64,000 nt of DNA from UBA1219 sp045601425 (GTDB lineage Bacteria; Bacteroidota; Bacteroidia; Bacteroidales; P3), in assembly GCA_045601425.1 (NCBI GenBank), contig JAZRZP010000026.1, positions 1 through 64,000 on the forward strand. The letters are read 5' to 3'. The position numbers and the translations under genes are program-made. Below the pieces are notes generated by a model that was given only the letters and a program-made list of their open reading frames with translations, was not told the DNA's origin and did not search any database. This document shows positions 16,530 to 25,451 of this stretch, one piece after another (position 1 is the stretch's first letter; each line of letters starts with the position of its first letter).

Positions 16530-18473
16530 TTATTCAGCATTTTTTATCAGACGCACGCATGCACCGCCGCTGCGTTCCGTAGGCTCGGTTCTTGCACCCA
16601 GTTTTGTTAAACCTGGGGTTGAGGTTTCGTTCTCAATTCTGAAATAGTAGGCTTGTGCAGGATTGGTGCAACAGGTTGAAGACCAGTAGCATGCCTTTAT
16701 GCCGCCGTGACCGATGCACGAGGCATCCTGAACGCTGAAGTTGCCTCTCAGACCTGCGGTTGGCAGGAATGTGGCTCCGGCTTTCTCCATCTCAGCCCAT
16801 TGGGCTTCGGTGTATTGGTTGTCCGTAAAATACCAGTTCGATGTTGTGGCTGCCGAAACGAAAGTTTTGCCTCCGACTTTCGGGTCGATGAATCCAGCCG
16901 GAACAAGTACGACTCCCGACAATGATTGTGGTTTGCCATTCACGTCGCTGTATTTATACTTGTTGTCGATCAACTGTGCGTATCCGTATTTTTCGGGTTT
17001 GTCTACCAGGCAGTCCCATTCCTCTTTCGTAGGGGTGCGCCATGTGCCCTTAGTATAGGTGACGGTGCCGTCGTATGACTTTATGTCGTTGTACACTCCC
17101 CAGTCGCAGTTGGCATAAGTGCCGGTAAGGTCGTGATTGCCTTCGGGACCGTAACCGGTATGCCAATTCCATCCTTCGTATGCACCACCCATATAGTCGT
17201 ATGGCTGAAACAGAGGAACTCCGCCGTTTTGGTTTTGCACACGGTCTGTGCCGGGGTCACCCCACGGTTTGGTGATAACTGCATTGTTACCACTGTTCCA
17301 ACCGCTCGTACCCCAGCCGAACATGTCTATCCAGTTTGTTTCAGCCCTATTGGCTTTTTTGTTGTTTTCTGTTAACACGGAGGTGGACCATCTCGGTTGC
17401 CATTCGGAATACCCTTCTTTCCAATCGACCTCAGCTCCGGCAATCATGGAGTATGAGTGTTCTGCGAATCTGAATCCGTTGGTTTTGTTGTACTGGAGGT
17501 TCCCCTTGGCTATGTTTATCTTGGTTCCGTCGCAGAGTTCGAATATATGCGGGTCATCGTTGTTGATGACCATCTCGGCATTGCTGGTATAGACGAAGTT
17601 TCTTTCGAAAGTGAAGTTGGAAACTTTCTTCATCATTGCTTTGCCTTCCTTGTTTATTACGTTCATGGTCAGTTCGCCGGTGTATGCAGGCACCATGAGG
17701 TAAAAATAGGTAGGAGTTGAAGTCAGAAGTATGCCACCGCTGCCGTTGTTGGTGCAGTCGAGGCTAACAACGCCGCCGCTACCCTCCATTGTGAGAGCCG
17801 GTGTGCTGTCGCTGCCGAAGTTGATAGAGGCACTTCCCGAGAGGGCGTTCGACGTTGAACTCAGGATAATCTGGCGTACCGTGTTGGCATCGGCAGAGGC
17901 CGAAGCGTTGGCGGTGAGGCCGATTTTCATCATCGCGCAGATGTTCTTGAAAGGCAGTGTGAAACTCGTGCATCCCTGTTCTACGGCAATATAGCCGACC
18001 ATGAAGTTGGTTTTCGGCACTCCGTTGGCGAAAGGTTGCTGTTCGGGCAATGTGATGCTTAACGAACCTGTGGTGTTTCCGATATTTTCAGCCAGTGTGC
18101 TGGGGAAAACACCACGGTAAACGTCTTTTCCGCTTTCCGCATTCGTGTTGGGGGAAACTGAGCCGCTCAATGTTGCCATTGTCGGATTTTCTCCGTCGGG
18201 TTCGGCAGACAAGATGGCATTATTGATTTTTACTTCATCGCCTTCGTCCCAATAGACGAATCTGTCGTTAACATCCATGTGGGCTTTGTCGGTGTTTGCA
18301 CCCGACTCCATGACTCCGAAGATTTTGATGTTCCTGGGTGTATCGTATTCTGACTTTTTGCTCACGTCAAGTTCCTCCTTTGCACAGGAGAAAAACATAC
18401 CCGAAATTGCAGCAAAGGCAATTGGGCAGAATACCAACTTCCAGGAATCAATTTTTTTTGTACGTTTTTTCAT
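16530..18473 (-). CDS. Fimbrillin-like surface lipoprotein C (first of a tandem trio)
   Basis: A 647-residue lipoprotein, promoter-proximal in the operon. The signal peptide ends in FFSC followed by AKEELD, the same surface-export signature as copies A and B. The N-terminal fimbrillin-like domain includes FVYWDEGDEVKINN, SITLPEQQPF and FYLMVPAYTGELTMNV. The C-terminal blocks are GNLQYN, WIDMFGWGTSGW, CDWGVYND, GTWRTPTKEEWDCL, AGATFLPTAGLR, YWSST and CVRLIKNAE. This domain order is common in Bacteroidales fimbrillin-family proteins, but receptors or pilus partners are not apparent here, since no Mfa2/FimB-type anchor or usher-like gene is adjacent. Expression is expected from a TAACTTTG promoter at 18623-18630. 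Confidence 0.74.
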   Translation of the reverse strand: MKKRTKKIDSWKLVFCPIAFAAISGMFFSCAKEELDVSKKSEYDTPRNIKIFGVMESGANTDKAHMDVNDRFVYWDEGDEVKINNAILSAEPDGENPTMATLSGSVSPNTNAESGKDVYRGVFPSTLAENIGNTTGSLSITLPEQQPFANGVPKTNFMVGYIAVEQGCTSFTLPFKNICAMMKIGLTANASASADANTVRQIILSSTSNALSGSASINFGSDSTPALTMEGSGGVVSLDCTNNGSGGILLTSTPTYFYLMVPAYTGELTMNVINKEGKAMMKKVSNFTFERNFVYTSNAEMVINNDDPHIFELCDGTKINIAKGNLQYNKTNGFRFAEHSYSMIAGAEVDWKEGYSEWQPRWSTSVLTENNKKANRAETNWIDMFGWGTSGWNSGNNAVITKPWGDPGTDRVQNQNGGVPLFQPYDYMGGAYEGWNWHTGYGPEGNHDLTGTYANCDWGVYNDIKSYDGTVTYTKGTWRTPTKEEWDCLVDKPEKYGYAQLIDNKYKYSDVNGKPQSLSGVVLVPAGFIDPKVGGKTFVSAATTSNWYFTDNQYTEAQWAEMEKAGATFLPTAGLRGNFSVQDASCIGHGGIKACYWSSTCCTNPAQAYYFRIENETSTPGLTKLGARTEPTERSGGACVRLIKNAE

Positions 18474-18622
18474 GATTCTTTTTGATTCCTAAAATTTGTT
18501 GTTCACAACCATATATTTTGTTCCTCCATCAAAAAAAACACGTTTTTCTTTTCAGGAGAAAATGCTATATCTTTCTGAATTTCAATAACATGCATTGTTA
18601 TTCATGAGATACGGTCATTGTG

Positions 18623-18630
18623 CAAAGTTA
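18623..18630 (-). promoter_or_regulatory. -7 element for the lipoprotein trio
   Basis: CAAAGTTA on the plus strand reads TAACTTTG on the minus strand, matching TAnnTTTG. It would give a leader of roughly 145 bases before copy C. The 359-bp intergenic region 18474-18832 otherwise holds only A/T-rich runs and the divergent promoter of the methyltransferase gene. Confidence 0.6.
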
Positions 18631-18790
18631 CACCTTTTTTTTGAAACAGCAAAAAAAATATGAGATTATTTTTTTTTTATCAACAGAAAATGTTGTTCCG
18701 TGCGGTGTGAAGCGTGAGAATTGCAGAAATCAACATTGAAGATGTTGAATACTTGTTTGCGAAGATGTCGGAAGGTAGCTGTTTTTTGTG

Positions 18791-18798
18791 TAATTTTG
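18791..18798 (+). promoter_or_regulatory. -7 element for the PCMT-like gene
   Basis: TAATTTTG matches TAnnTTTG and lies 34 bases before the ATG at 18833. No convincing TTTG at -33 spacing is seen. Confidence 0.6.
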
Positions 18799-18832
18799 CA
18801 GACCGAAACAAACAAGAAATATTCAGGAGAAG

Positions 18833-19480
18833 ATGTTTGAAGATACATATTGTCAAAAGGGATTGCGGAAAAATCTGTGCATGATTCTGCGGGAAAAAGG
18901 TTTTAGCGATGAACGTATTTTGGCAGCTATCGGAAAGATACCGCGTCATTTTTTCATAGATTCGCCGTTCGATGCTTTTGCCTACGATGACCGGCCTTTG
19001 CCCATAGCCTGCAACCAGACTATTTCCCACCCGAGCACGGTGGCATTCCAGACGCAACTGCTCGACGTGCAGAAGAACGACAAGATACTCGAAATAGGGA
19101 CGGGGTCGGGCTATCAGGCTTGCGTTTTGGCCGAACTGGGAGCGAGGGTGCTTTCAATAGAGCGGCACGAGGAACTGTACCGCAAGGCTCAGCTGCCCAT
19201 AAAGCATCTGCGGTATTTCGTGAGGACTTTTCTCGGCGACGGCTATCAGGGTCTGCCCATGAGTGCACCGTTCGACAAGATCATAATCACCTGCGGGGCT
19301 CCCTTTGTTCCTCCGACATTGGTAAGACAGCTGAAGACAGACGGTATCATGGTGATACCGCTGGGCAAGGAAGACTGCGAGATGAAAAGACTTACGAAAA
19401 TCAGCGAAAATGAATTGAAAGAAGAGACTTTCGGCAATTTCAAATTCGTGCCGATGCTCGAAAAAATATGCAGAATATGA
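18833..19480 (+). CDS. pcm: Protein-L-isoaspartate O-methyltransferase
   Basis: A 215-residue SAM-dependent methyltransferase. Motif I LEIGTGSGYQ is at 86-95, and the family-specific segment QTISHPSTVAFQ (62-73) is present; the usual form in PCMT is QTIS followed by Q/H-P. The length (about 210) matches. The enzyme repairs isoaspartyl residues in aged proteins in the cytosol. It is preceded by a TAATTTTG promoter, and its TGA overlaps the ATG of the next gene (ATGA at 19477-19480), so it is translationally coupled to a PPDK-like protein, an uncommon pairing. Confidence 0.88.
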   Translation: MFEDTYCQKGLRKNLCMILREKGFSDERILAAIGKIPRHFFIDSPFDAFAYDDRPLPIACNQTISHPSTVAFQTQLLDVQKNDKILEIGTGSGYQACVLAELGARVLSIERHEELYRKAQLPIKHLRYFVRTFLGDGYQGLPMSAPFDKIIITCGAPFVPPTLVRQLKTDGIMVIPLGKEDCEMKRLTKISENELKEETFGNFKFVPMLEKICRI

Positions 19481-22116
19481 AAGTTACTGACATAGACAGG
19501 TTTTTCATAAGGGCACATTACCCCAATTTTTACATGATAAAACTTTATGCCGAACACGGCAGAAGTGTTTTCTACAAACAGAACGAAAAGGAAGGTAACA
19601 AGCCGGGAACGGTGATATACACGCTCCGCGGCAGCAGCGAACCCCACAATATAGCACCGCTGTGGTTCGATGTGTATTACCTTCTTACCCACAGTGGAGA
19701 AGAACAGAAACATTATCTGTCTCTCCTCATAGAGGAAAAGGATGAGTCGGCCGTGGTTCCCGAACTTGAAGACATACGCGACGGCCTGCATGCAAGTCTG
19801 AAACGCTACTACGAGGAAAATCCGCTTTTCTGCGGTGACGACATCGTGCCGTCCGTAAGGGAGACATCTTTACAGGAAACCGAAGTCAGCAACAAGGGCA
19901 GAATGCTGCTCGACCTTACGCAGCTGTGCTATCCTGTTCCGGATTTCTGCATACTTTCAGCACATTCGTTCAATGCCGTGAACCGGACGGAAATCATAAG
20001 TAAGGCCTTGTCAAACCTTGAAATAATGACCCGCAAGCGGCTCGGTTCCGACACTGACCCACTGGTTTTTGCCATCCGCAGTGCCATGCCACAGTATATT
20101 CCCGGCCTGATGCCGACTTTGCTCAATGTGGGTGTAACCAGAAAGGCATACCACGCACTCTGCCGTAAACTTGGCATGGAGACGGCTAACCGTATATATC
20201 TCAGTGCATTGCATAATCTTGCCGGACTACTTGAACTTCCGGACCCCAATCCCGAAAATCCCGAAAAACTCAATGTCTGCCTTCAAAATGAAGAAATAGT
20301 AGCCCTCGAGACAGCAATCGCGGCCAAACCCGACGGTGACAGGCTGTTGAACGACGCGGTATATCAGGCAGTGCGGCTTGTCGGACATGTCCGCGATTTT
20401 TACATCAAGAATCAGGATCTCATACTCACTTTCATGCAGGGCAAGAAGGCATATCCTTCGTTCATTCTTCAGAAAATGGTCTGGACAATAGGCAACGACG
20501 AATCGTACCCGGGGGTTCTTCACAGCCGCCACAGCCGTACAGGAGTCGGATCGCAGATAGAAAGCTACCGCAACATTTTCGGTGAGGAAATAATGACAGG
20601 CAACGTTACATCCAGCGACAGTGAGTATTTCGACAGGGAGGAAATAAGGGACAAGTTCCCGGCCGTTTACCATTTCCATCCGCTTTTGCCGAAACTCGAA
20701 CAGCGTTACCTTTCGCCGGTAACCATCGAATTTGCCGTGGAAAGCAAGCCAAACGAGGTCAGCCTTTTCTCGGTACTGCAGCTCAACCGTTCGGAGCTTA
20801 CCGGACGTTCGGCTCTGCTGTCTTCCATTGACCTTTACGAAAAAGGCTTCATAAAGCCCGAAGATGTGGTAAACCTTATCCGCCCATACCATCTCAGGCA
20901 GATCATCTCCGACAGTATCGACGACAATTCCTTTTCCAAGCTGAAGTTTTTCAGCAAAGGGCTCAACGTGCTTCCGCGAACGGCAATAACCACGGTGCTG
21001 TGTTTCAATACCTCGCAGGCAAGGGAAGCTAAACGTCAGGGCAAGGCAGTGTGCCTCTGTCAGGAACGTTTCATTCCCGAAGATACCATAGTGCTGAACG
21101 AAGTTGATGCCATATTGAGCATGGAACAGGCTGCCATTCACGTGGTTACGGCCTGCCGTGGGTATGGCATATCGGCATTCATGAATCTCAGGGAATACGG
21201 GGTGGTGCTGAAGGAAAACAGTCTGGTGAATGCTGATGGCTTGGAAATAAAGGCTTTCGACTATGTTACGCTTTCGAGCAAGCGGAAAAGCATATACGTG
21301 GGTGTAGCCGACTACAAACCTGCCCGATTCCTGAAATATCTTTCGGGACAGCAGATAAGGCTTGAACCCAAGGAAAAGCCCGTTTTCGAGTCAATGAAAG
21401 TCGCATACGAAAAATACCAGCACATAGTCACTTCAACCAAGACAAATTACATTACCGACATAGACACTCTCGCACGTCTCATACGCTGCGACCTTCAGGA
21501 CAAGCCCGAAACGGCAGAGAAGATTGTGAACTCATGGTACGAGACACAGACCGACAACTACATAACCCAGCTTCTCGAGAGCAAAATGGGTTCACATTCC
21601 GACCAGTCGAGAGTGTTCAGCTTTCTGAGTACGGAAAACAAGATACAGTTTTTCCGTCAGGCCTGCCGTCGTTGTTTCGAACAGCAGAGGTCGGGACTGA
21701 AGGCTGGTTCCTTCATGCTCGGAAGATTCATCTCTTCGCAGCCTCTTCCAAGACAGTTCTGGAAAAGTTTTTCGGAAAAGGAAACGGCATTCATGCTCAA
21801 CGAATACGTGCTTTACGAGAAATACCTCAAAGTACTTGCCGAAGTCGGAGAAACGAAACTGACTCGTGCCCACGCCAAAATTGAGGACGAAGGAATGCAC
21901 AATCTCGGTATTACAAATTTTGAATTGTCCAACTTTATCCCACTTATGGATATTTCATGCAACTGGGAAGAGGTACAGGCTTCGATGAAGTTTCTGGACA
22001 ATGTTCAGCAAGACACCTTGAGACTTATCGGCCAGCTTTCGCAGCCTGTCGGAAAGGCTTTCGACCTGAGCCAGCCATGGACTGCGGCGAAGATTGAAAA
22101 ACTGAGGAATCTGTGA
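19477..22116 (+). CDS. Divergent pyruvate phosphate dikinase-like protein without PEP-binding domain
   Basis: An 879-residue protein from the ATG at 19477, which overlaps the pcm stop; the ATG at 19468 is also in frame. Several segments resemble the N-terminal and central parts of PPDK: FAIRSAMPQYIPGLMPTLLN (compare RSGA..SMPGMMDTVLN), LQKMVWTIGN with RTGVGSQ, and a region near LNRSELTGRSALLSSIDLYE. A swivelling phosphohistidine-like segment AAIHVVTACRGYGISAF carries a His at about residue 555, aligned with the TSHAAVVARGMG motif. The C-terminal PEP/pyruvate TIM barrel is absent; instead there are about 280 residues of helical sequence, and the first ~150 residues are not recognised. ATP-dependent phosphotransfer to an unknown acceptor is inferred. 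Confidence 0.62.
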   Translation: MKVTDIDRFFIRAHYPNFYMIKLYAEHGRSVFYKQNEKEGNKPGTVIYTLRGSSEPHNIAPLWFDVYYLLTHSGEEQKHYLSLLIEEKDESAVVPELEDIRDGLHASLKRYYEENPLFCGDDIVPSVRETSLQETEVSNKGRMLLDLTQLCYPVPDFCILSAHSFNAVNRTEIISKALSNLEIMTRKRLGSDTDPLVFAIRSAMPQYIPGLMPTLLNVGVTRKAYHALCRKLGMETANRIYLSALHNLAGLLELPDPNPENPEKLNVCLQNEEIVALETAIAAKPDGDRLLNDAVYQAVRLVGHVRDFYIKNQDLILTFMQGKKAYPSFILQKMVWTIGNDESYPGVLHSRHSRTGVGSQIESYRNIFGEEIMTGNVTSSDSEYFDREEIRDKFPAVYHFHPLLPKLEQRYLSPVTIEFAVESKPNEVSLFSVLQLNRSELTGRSALLSSIDLYEKGFIKPEDVVNLIRPYHLRQIISDSIDDNSFSKLKFFSKGLNVLPRTAITTVLCFNTSQAREAKRQGKAVCLCQERFIPEDTIVLNEVDAILSMEQAAIHVVTACRGYGISAFMNLREYGVVLKENSLVNADGLEIKAFDYVTLSSKRKSIYVGVADYKPARFLKYLSGQQIRLEPKEKPVFESMKVAYEKYQHIVTSTKTNYITDIDTLARLIRCDLQDKPETAEKIVNSWYETQTDNYITQLLESKMGSHSDQSRVFSFLSTENKIQFFRQACRRCFEQQRSGLKAGSFMLGRFISSQPLPRQFWKSFSEKETAFMLNEYVLYEKYLKVLAEVGETKLTRAHAKIEDEGMHNLGITNFELSNFIPLMDISCNWEEVQASMKFLDNVQQDTLRLIGQLSQPVGKAFDLSQPWTAAKIEKLRNL

Positions 22117-22142
22117 CCCGTGTCCGGACAGTCCGGCAGGGC

Positions 22143-24539
22143 TTACAGCGAAAATTCGATTTTGATTCTAGCATTCTTTATGTTGACCCTCATGTCGGGG
22201 AGCCAGAGTTTGTCGTCGCTTGTGGATAGCAGGTATATGGACAGCTGGTTGACTGCGTTTTTCGATATCTCATAGTTTTTTACCGCATTGATGTGGTATG
22301 TACGGCCGGCTGTCATGTTCGCGGAACCTGTTGCATAGTTGGTGACAAAAGCACATTCCCAGTTGGGATTTGTGCCACTTATGGCGAAGACCAAAAGCGG
22401 ATACTGGTCAATCCATGCACTGTCGGAAACTTCCATGTCGGCCGAGAGAGAGATACGTGCCTTGCAGTCTTTGCGCGGAGACGGCATGTCGTGGTTATGA
22501 AGCAGGAAAACCGATGTGTCTCCGGCTATGCTCGGCTTCTGCGACGGGTTCCTGAATTTTACGACTTCCTTTATATCCTTCATGTCTGCCAGTCTGTATC
22601 GGGTATCATTGATTATGGGGTGCTTCGTAAGCCTGTCATTGCAGTATGTGTACCGGAACATGTATCTGTACGTGGCGAGTTTCTTGCGGCAGAGTCTGAA
22701 TACTGCGGAGTCTTTGACGGGAGTCAGATTCATGCCTTTGTCTATTGAAAACACTTCTTCCGGTCCCAGACTGTTCGCTTCGTGGTAGTAGTATCCGTCG
22801 GCTACGATTTCACGCATCTCACGGTTGTAATTGACAATGAGCATGTCTTTCTTCATGTTGCCGGCTGTTGACAGCCCGTCGCCGAGCCAGTGGACTGTTT
22901 CGGGTGTCTCAAGATGGAATCTGTTTTTCATGAGCCGGCAGAGAGACGGGGCTATGTCTAAGTGAGTGACAAGGTTTTCGAACTTCTGGGGCTTTTTCAG
23001 CAGCGGAGACCATATAATGAGCGGTACGTGATGTCCGGCAGAAATGACGTTTCTGTAATCAAGTCCCGTAGGGTGATCGCCGGTGATGATGAAAACGGTG
23101 TTCCCGAAGTTCGGCATGCTGCTGTATGATTTCATGAAATCGCGGAGTGCATCGTCGGTGTAAAGTGCAGACAGAAGCCGTTTGTCCTTGCCGAACTTTC
23201 GGTAGGAGGGAAGGCGTTTGGCCATGTTTTCGTAATACTGCTGTTTCTTCGGGTCGTTCAGGTCGAGACCCTCGTGCAGGGATATTGTGGTGATTACGCT
23301 GAATTGCGGCGAATGGCATTTTTTGAGTTCCGACAGCGTTTTCCTGAACATGATTTTGTCGTGGTAGCCCCACGATGTGCCGAGAGAATTGTCGCTTCCG
23401 TTTTTCCATTCTTCCCAGAAAGGCGAAAGGAAATCGGTGTTCTGAGCCTCGAGGTACTCGTTTATGCAGTCGAATGTGAAATAGCCTGCATAGAAGGCGT
23501 TGGTCCGGTAGCCGTTGCTTTTGAAAATCGGTATCAGGGAGTTGAAATGCGGCATTTTTCCGAACTGAAAGCCTTTGGGCCCGCCTACCGAACCGGTAAT
23601 TGCCGGAATGGCCCCGAAACTTCGTATTACGGTGGAAAGGCAGTTCCGCCAGTAAAGCCCCGTATTCGCCAAAGAATCCGCAAATGGCATGAATTTTCCT
23701 TCAAGCAGTTCATTTCCAAGCGATTCCACAATTATTATTACAACATCGGGTTTCGTTTCACTTTCGTTGAAATACGGCGATAGTGCATCTTCGCCATTGT
23801 CTTTGCGTTCAAGCGGATAATGTGTGTCGGCAACTTCCCAGTCGGGATGGTAACTCAGGAATTCGCTTATGGCCTGTCTGTCATATTCTACCATGCTGCT
23901 GCCGTCTTCAGAATTATCGGCACGTTGCAGATAGCCGACGGTCTCTGATACCAGATAGCCCGTCTTGTTGATTATGAAAGCGTGCGATTTTGAGTCAACC
24001 AGATGTCCGGTCTCGAAGATTACGGACAGAAGCGCGAAAATCACTGCAACCGTAAAAAGTACGATATGGTTCTTCTGGCAGAATTTTTTTAAAACAAATC
24101 CAAGTCCGGTCACAAATCCGGCGATGGCCAAAATCAAAACCGCAGGCAGAAAAAGTCCGACTGCACCTTGTATGGCAGCGATAGTTTCCGCAAAAGGCCT
24201 TATCCACAATTCGCTGTCGAGCAGGTAGCCGTTGTGAAGGGCATAAAATGTCAGTCCTGTTTCGCAAATCAAAAGCATTGAAAACCAAATGACAGCAATG
24301 CGGTATGCCCATTTTTTCGAAAAACGGTTTATCAAAAGAAAAACCGGGAGTGATATCAGTATGACCCATGAGTAAACGATAAGGTTGTATGTCAGTGCCC
24401 GCAACAGCAGATTTCCTCCGGCAGTGCCTTCAATTTGCGGCATTGAAATGAATTCCGCAACTCTCAGTACCGTTATGCCGGCCAAAAAGGCAAGAGCGGT
24501 GCTGGTAAAAGGCTGAGTGTTCGAAAATTTCAGTTTCAT
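22143..24539 (-). CDS. LTA synthase-like membrane sulfatase/phosphoglycerol transferase family protein
   Basis: A 798-residue protein from the ATG at 24539 (MKLKFSNTQPF); a longer frame begins inside the divergent promoter region and is rejected. About five transmembrane helices (residues about 10-190) are followed by an extracytoplasmic alkaline-phosphatase/sulfatase-fold domain: VVIIIVESLGNELLEG, the FNSLIPIF and TNAFYAGYFTFD region, SLHEGLDL and VFIITGDHPTG. This layout matches LtaS, OpgB or MdoB-type phosphoglycerol or phosphoethanolamine transferases. The usual nucleophile context (T-D-R/K-G before a PAI-x-SG motif) reads IRSFGAIPAITG here, so the catalytic residue is uncertain. The C-terminal ~200 residues look like an added beta domain. 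The substrate is probably an envelope glycan or lipid; which one is unknown. Confidence 0.75.
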   Translation of the reverse strand: MKLKFSNTQPFTSTALAFLAGITVLRVAEFISMPQIEGTAGGNLLLRALTYNLIVYSWVILISLPVFLLINRFSKKWAYRIAVIWFSMLLICETGLTFYALHNGYLLDSELWIRPFAETIAAIQGAVGLFLPAVLILAIAGFVTGLGFVLKKFCQKNHIVLFTVAVIFALLSVIFETGHLVDSKSHAFIINKTGYLVSETVGYLQRADNSEDGSSMVEYDRQAISEFLSYHPDWEVADTHYPLERKDNGEDALSPYFNESETKPDVVIIIVESLGNELLEGKFMPFADSLANTGLYWRNCLSTVIRSFGAIPAITGSVGGPKGFQFGKMPHFNSLIPIFKSNGYRTNAFYAGYFTFDCINEYLEAQNTDFLSPFWEEWKNGSDNSLGTSWGYHDKIMFRKTLSELKKCHSPQFSVITTISLHEGLDLNDPKKQQYYENMAKRLPSYRKFGKDKRLLSALYTDDALRDFMKSYSSMPNFGNTVFIITGDHPTGLDYRNVISAGHHVPLIIWSPLLKKPQKFENLVTHLDIAPSLCRLMKNRFHLETPETVHWLGDGLSTAGNMKKDMLIVNYNREMREIVADGYYYHEANSLGPEEVFSIDKGMNLTPVKDSAVFRLCRKKLATYRYMFRYTYCNDRLTKHPIINDTRYRLADMKDIKEVVKFRNPSQKPSIAGDTSVFLLHNHDMPSPRKDCKARISLSADMEVSDSAWIDQYPLLVFAISGTNPNWECAFVTNYATGSANMTAGRTYHINAVKNYEISKNAVNQLSIYLLSTSDDKLWLPDMRVNIKNARIKIEFSL

Positions 24540-24558
24540 TGCAGTCGTTTTTGATGTG

Positions 24559-24566
24559 CAAAGGTA
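24559..24566 (-). promoter_or_regulatory. -7 element for the LTA synthase-like gene
   Basis: CAAAGGTA on the plus strand reads TACCTTTG on the minus strand, 20 bases upstream of the ATG at 24539. It abuts the 61-bp repeat that carries the divergent promoter. Confidence 0.55.
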
Positions 24567-24569
24567 CGT

Positions 24570-24630
24570 TTTTTTTCTGAAAAAGCTGTTTTTTTTCAAT
24601 AAAATCTAAAAAAAAGCGTATCTTTGCAAA
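24570..24630. repeat. 61-bp direct repeat, copy 1, containing a TATCTTTG promoter
   Basis: Bases 24570-24630 are identical to 25586-25646, including all homopolymer lengths (T7, T8, A8). The repeat contains CTGAAAAAGCTG in its first half and ends GCGTATCTTTGCAAA. The TATCTTTG (24619-24626) is the -7 element for the first small lipoprotein, whose ATG is 24 bases further on. Confidence 0.95.
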
Positions 24631-24649
24631 AAATTAAAACAATAAAAAC

Positions 24650-25060
24650 ATGAAAAATAATAGAACATTTAAGTTGCTTATGCCGTTTTTGTTGACAATA
24701 ACGGTATTCATGTTTTCCTGCAAAGAAGAGAAGGAGTATGTGTATAAATATCAGCATGTCGTGGATGCCATGCAGGGCAAATGGGAAATTTTATATCCTT
24801 CTGATGAGTATTTGAGGTTTACAATTGACGGCAATATCATTCATTCCCAAAACGGAACTTCGTTGAACCTTTTGTTCGGTACCATGGACTATGAGTATTG
24901 TTTGGTTAATTCCGACTTGATATATGTGATTCAGGAATCCCGCTATGTGCCTTACAGATACAACGTATCCGGCAACACATTGTATCTTGAGTTTAACGGC
25001 GGAACTTCAATGTCGGCTGATGCACCCAAAACCATATATAAGTTCAATAAAAAATTGTAG
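24650..25060 (+). CDS. Small lipoprotein, first of a paralogous pair
   Basis: A 136-residue protein with a signal peptide ending FMFSC (Cys24 lipidated), followed by KEEKEY, an acid-rich surface-export-like tract. The mature part shares a pattern with the next gene, V-V-x-x-(M/I)-QG-x-W near the start and PYRY-x-x-S-x-N-x-L-x-L near the end. This suggests a small lipocalin-like beta fold, but no named family is recognised. It is driven by the promoter inside repeat copy 1 and followed five bases later by its paralogue. Confidence 0.65.
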   Translation: MKNNRTFKLLMPFLLTITVFMFSCKEEKEYVYKYQHVVDAMQGKWEILYPSDEYLRFTIDGNIIHSQNGTSLNLLFGTMDYEYCLVNSDLIYVIQESRYVPYRYNVSGNTLYLEFNGGTSMSADAPKTIYKFNKKL

Positions 25061-25064
25061 TATT

Positions 25065-25442
25065 ATGAAAAAAGGAAATGTTTGGGCAATTGCCGCAGCA
25101 GTACTTGTCATATTGGCAAGCGGATGTAAAAAGGAAACTTTGTATGTTGATAATTATTATCCGGAAGTAGTGGCGAAGATACAAGGTCATTGGGTTACTC
25201 CTTTCAAAGGAGTGCTTGACACCGCCACATGTTCTATTGATATTACTTTTTCTGGTAATGCCATGACGGTGCGCAACACCTCGCTGACCCCTACCAATTT
25301 CGATTACAAGGATAATTTTGTCATTCTCAATGATACAATGATAAGTCTTGGCGAAGGTAATTGCTCCCATCTGCCTTACCGATACAGCCTTTCGGATAAC
25401 AGCCTTACCCTTGGTAGTTTTGATTTCACAAGGCAGAGGTGA
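25065..25442 (+). CDS. Small lipoprotein, second of a paralogous pair
   Basis: A 125-residue protein from the ATG at 25065. The signal peptide ends ILASGC (Cys21), followed by KKETLYV. The mature part contains VVAKIQGHW and LPYRYSLSDNSLTL, matching the pattern of the preceding lipoprotein (MQGKW and VPYRYNVSGNTLYL), so the two arose by tandem duplication. The gap between them is four bases. The function is unknown; the pair sits exactly between the two 61-bp repeats, which suggests a cassette. Confidence 0.62.
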   Translation: MKKGNVWAIAAAVLVILASGCKKETLYVDNYYPEVVAKIQGHWVTPFKGVLDTATCSIDITFSGNAMTVRNTSLTPTNFDYKDNFVILNDTMISLGEGNCSHLPYRYSLSDNSLTLGSFDFTRQR

Positions 25443-25451
25443 GTTGTTGTT

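Noticed and set aside
24540..24599. N-terminal extension of the LTA synthase-like protein
   Set aside because: The extra codons lie over the 61-bp repeat and the gene's own promoter; the same short peptide start appears at repeat copy 2, so it is a by-product of the repeat.
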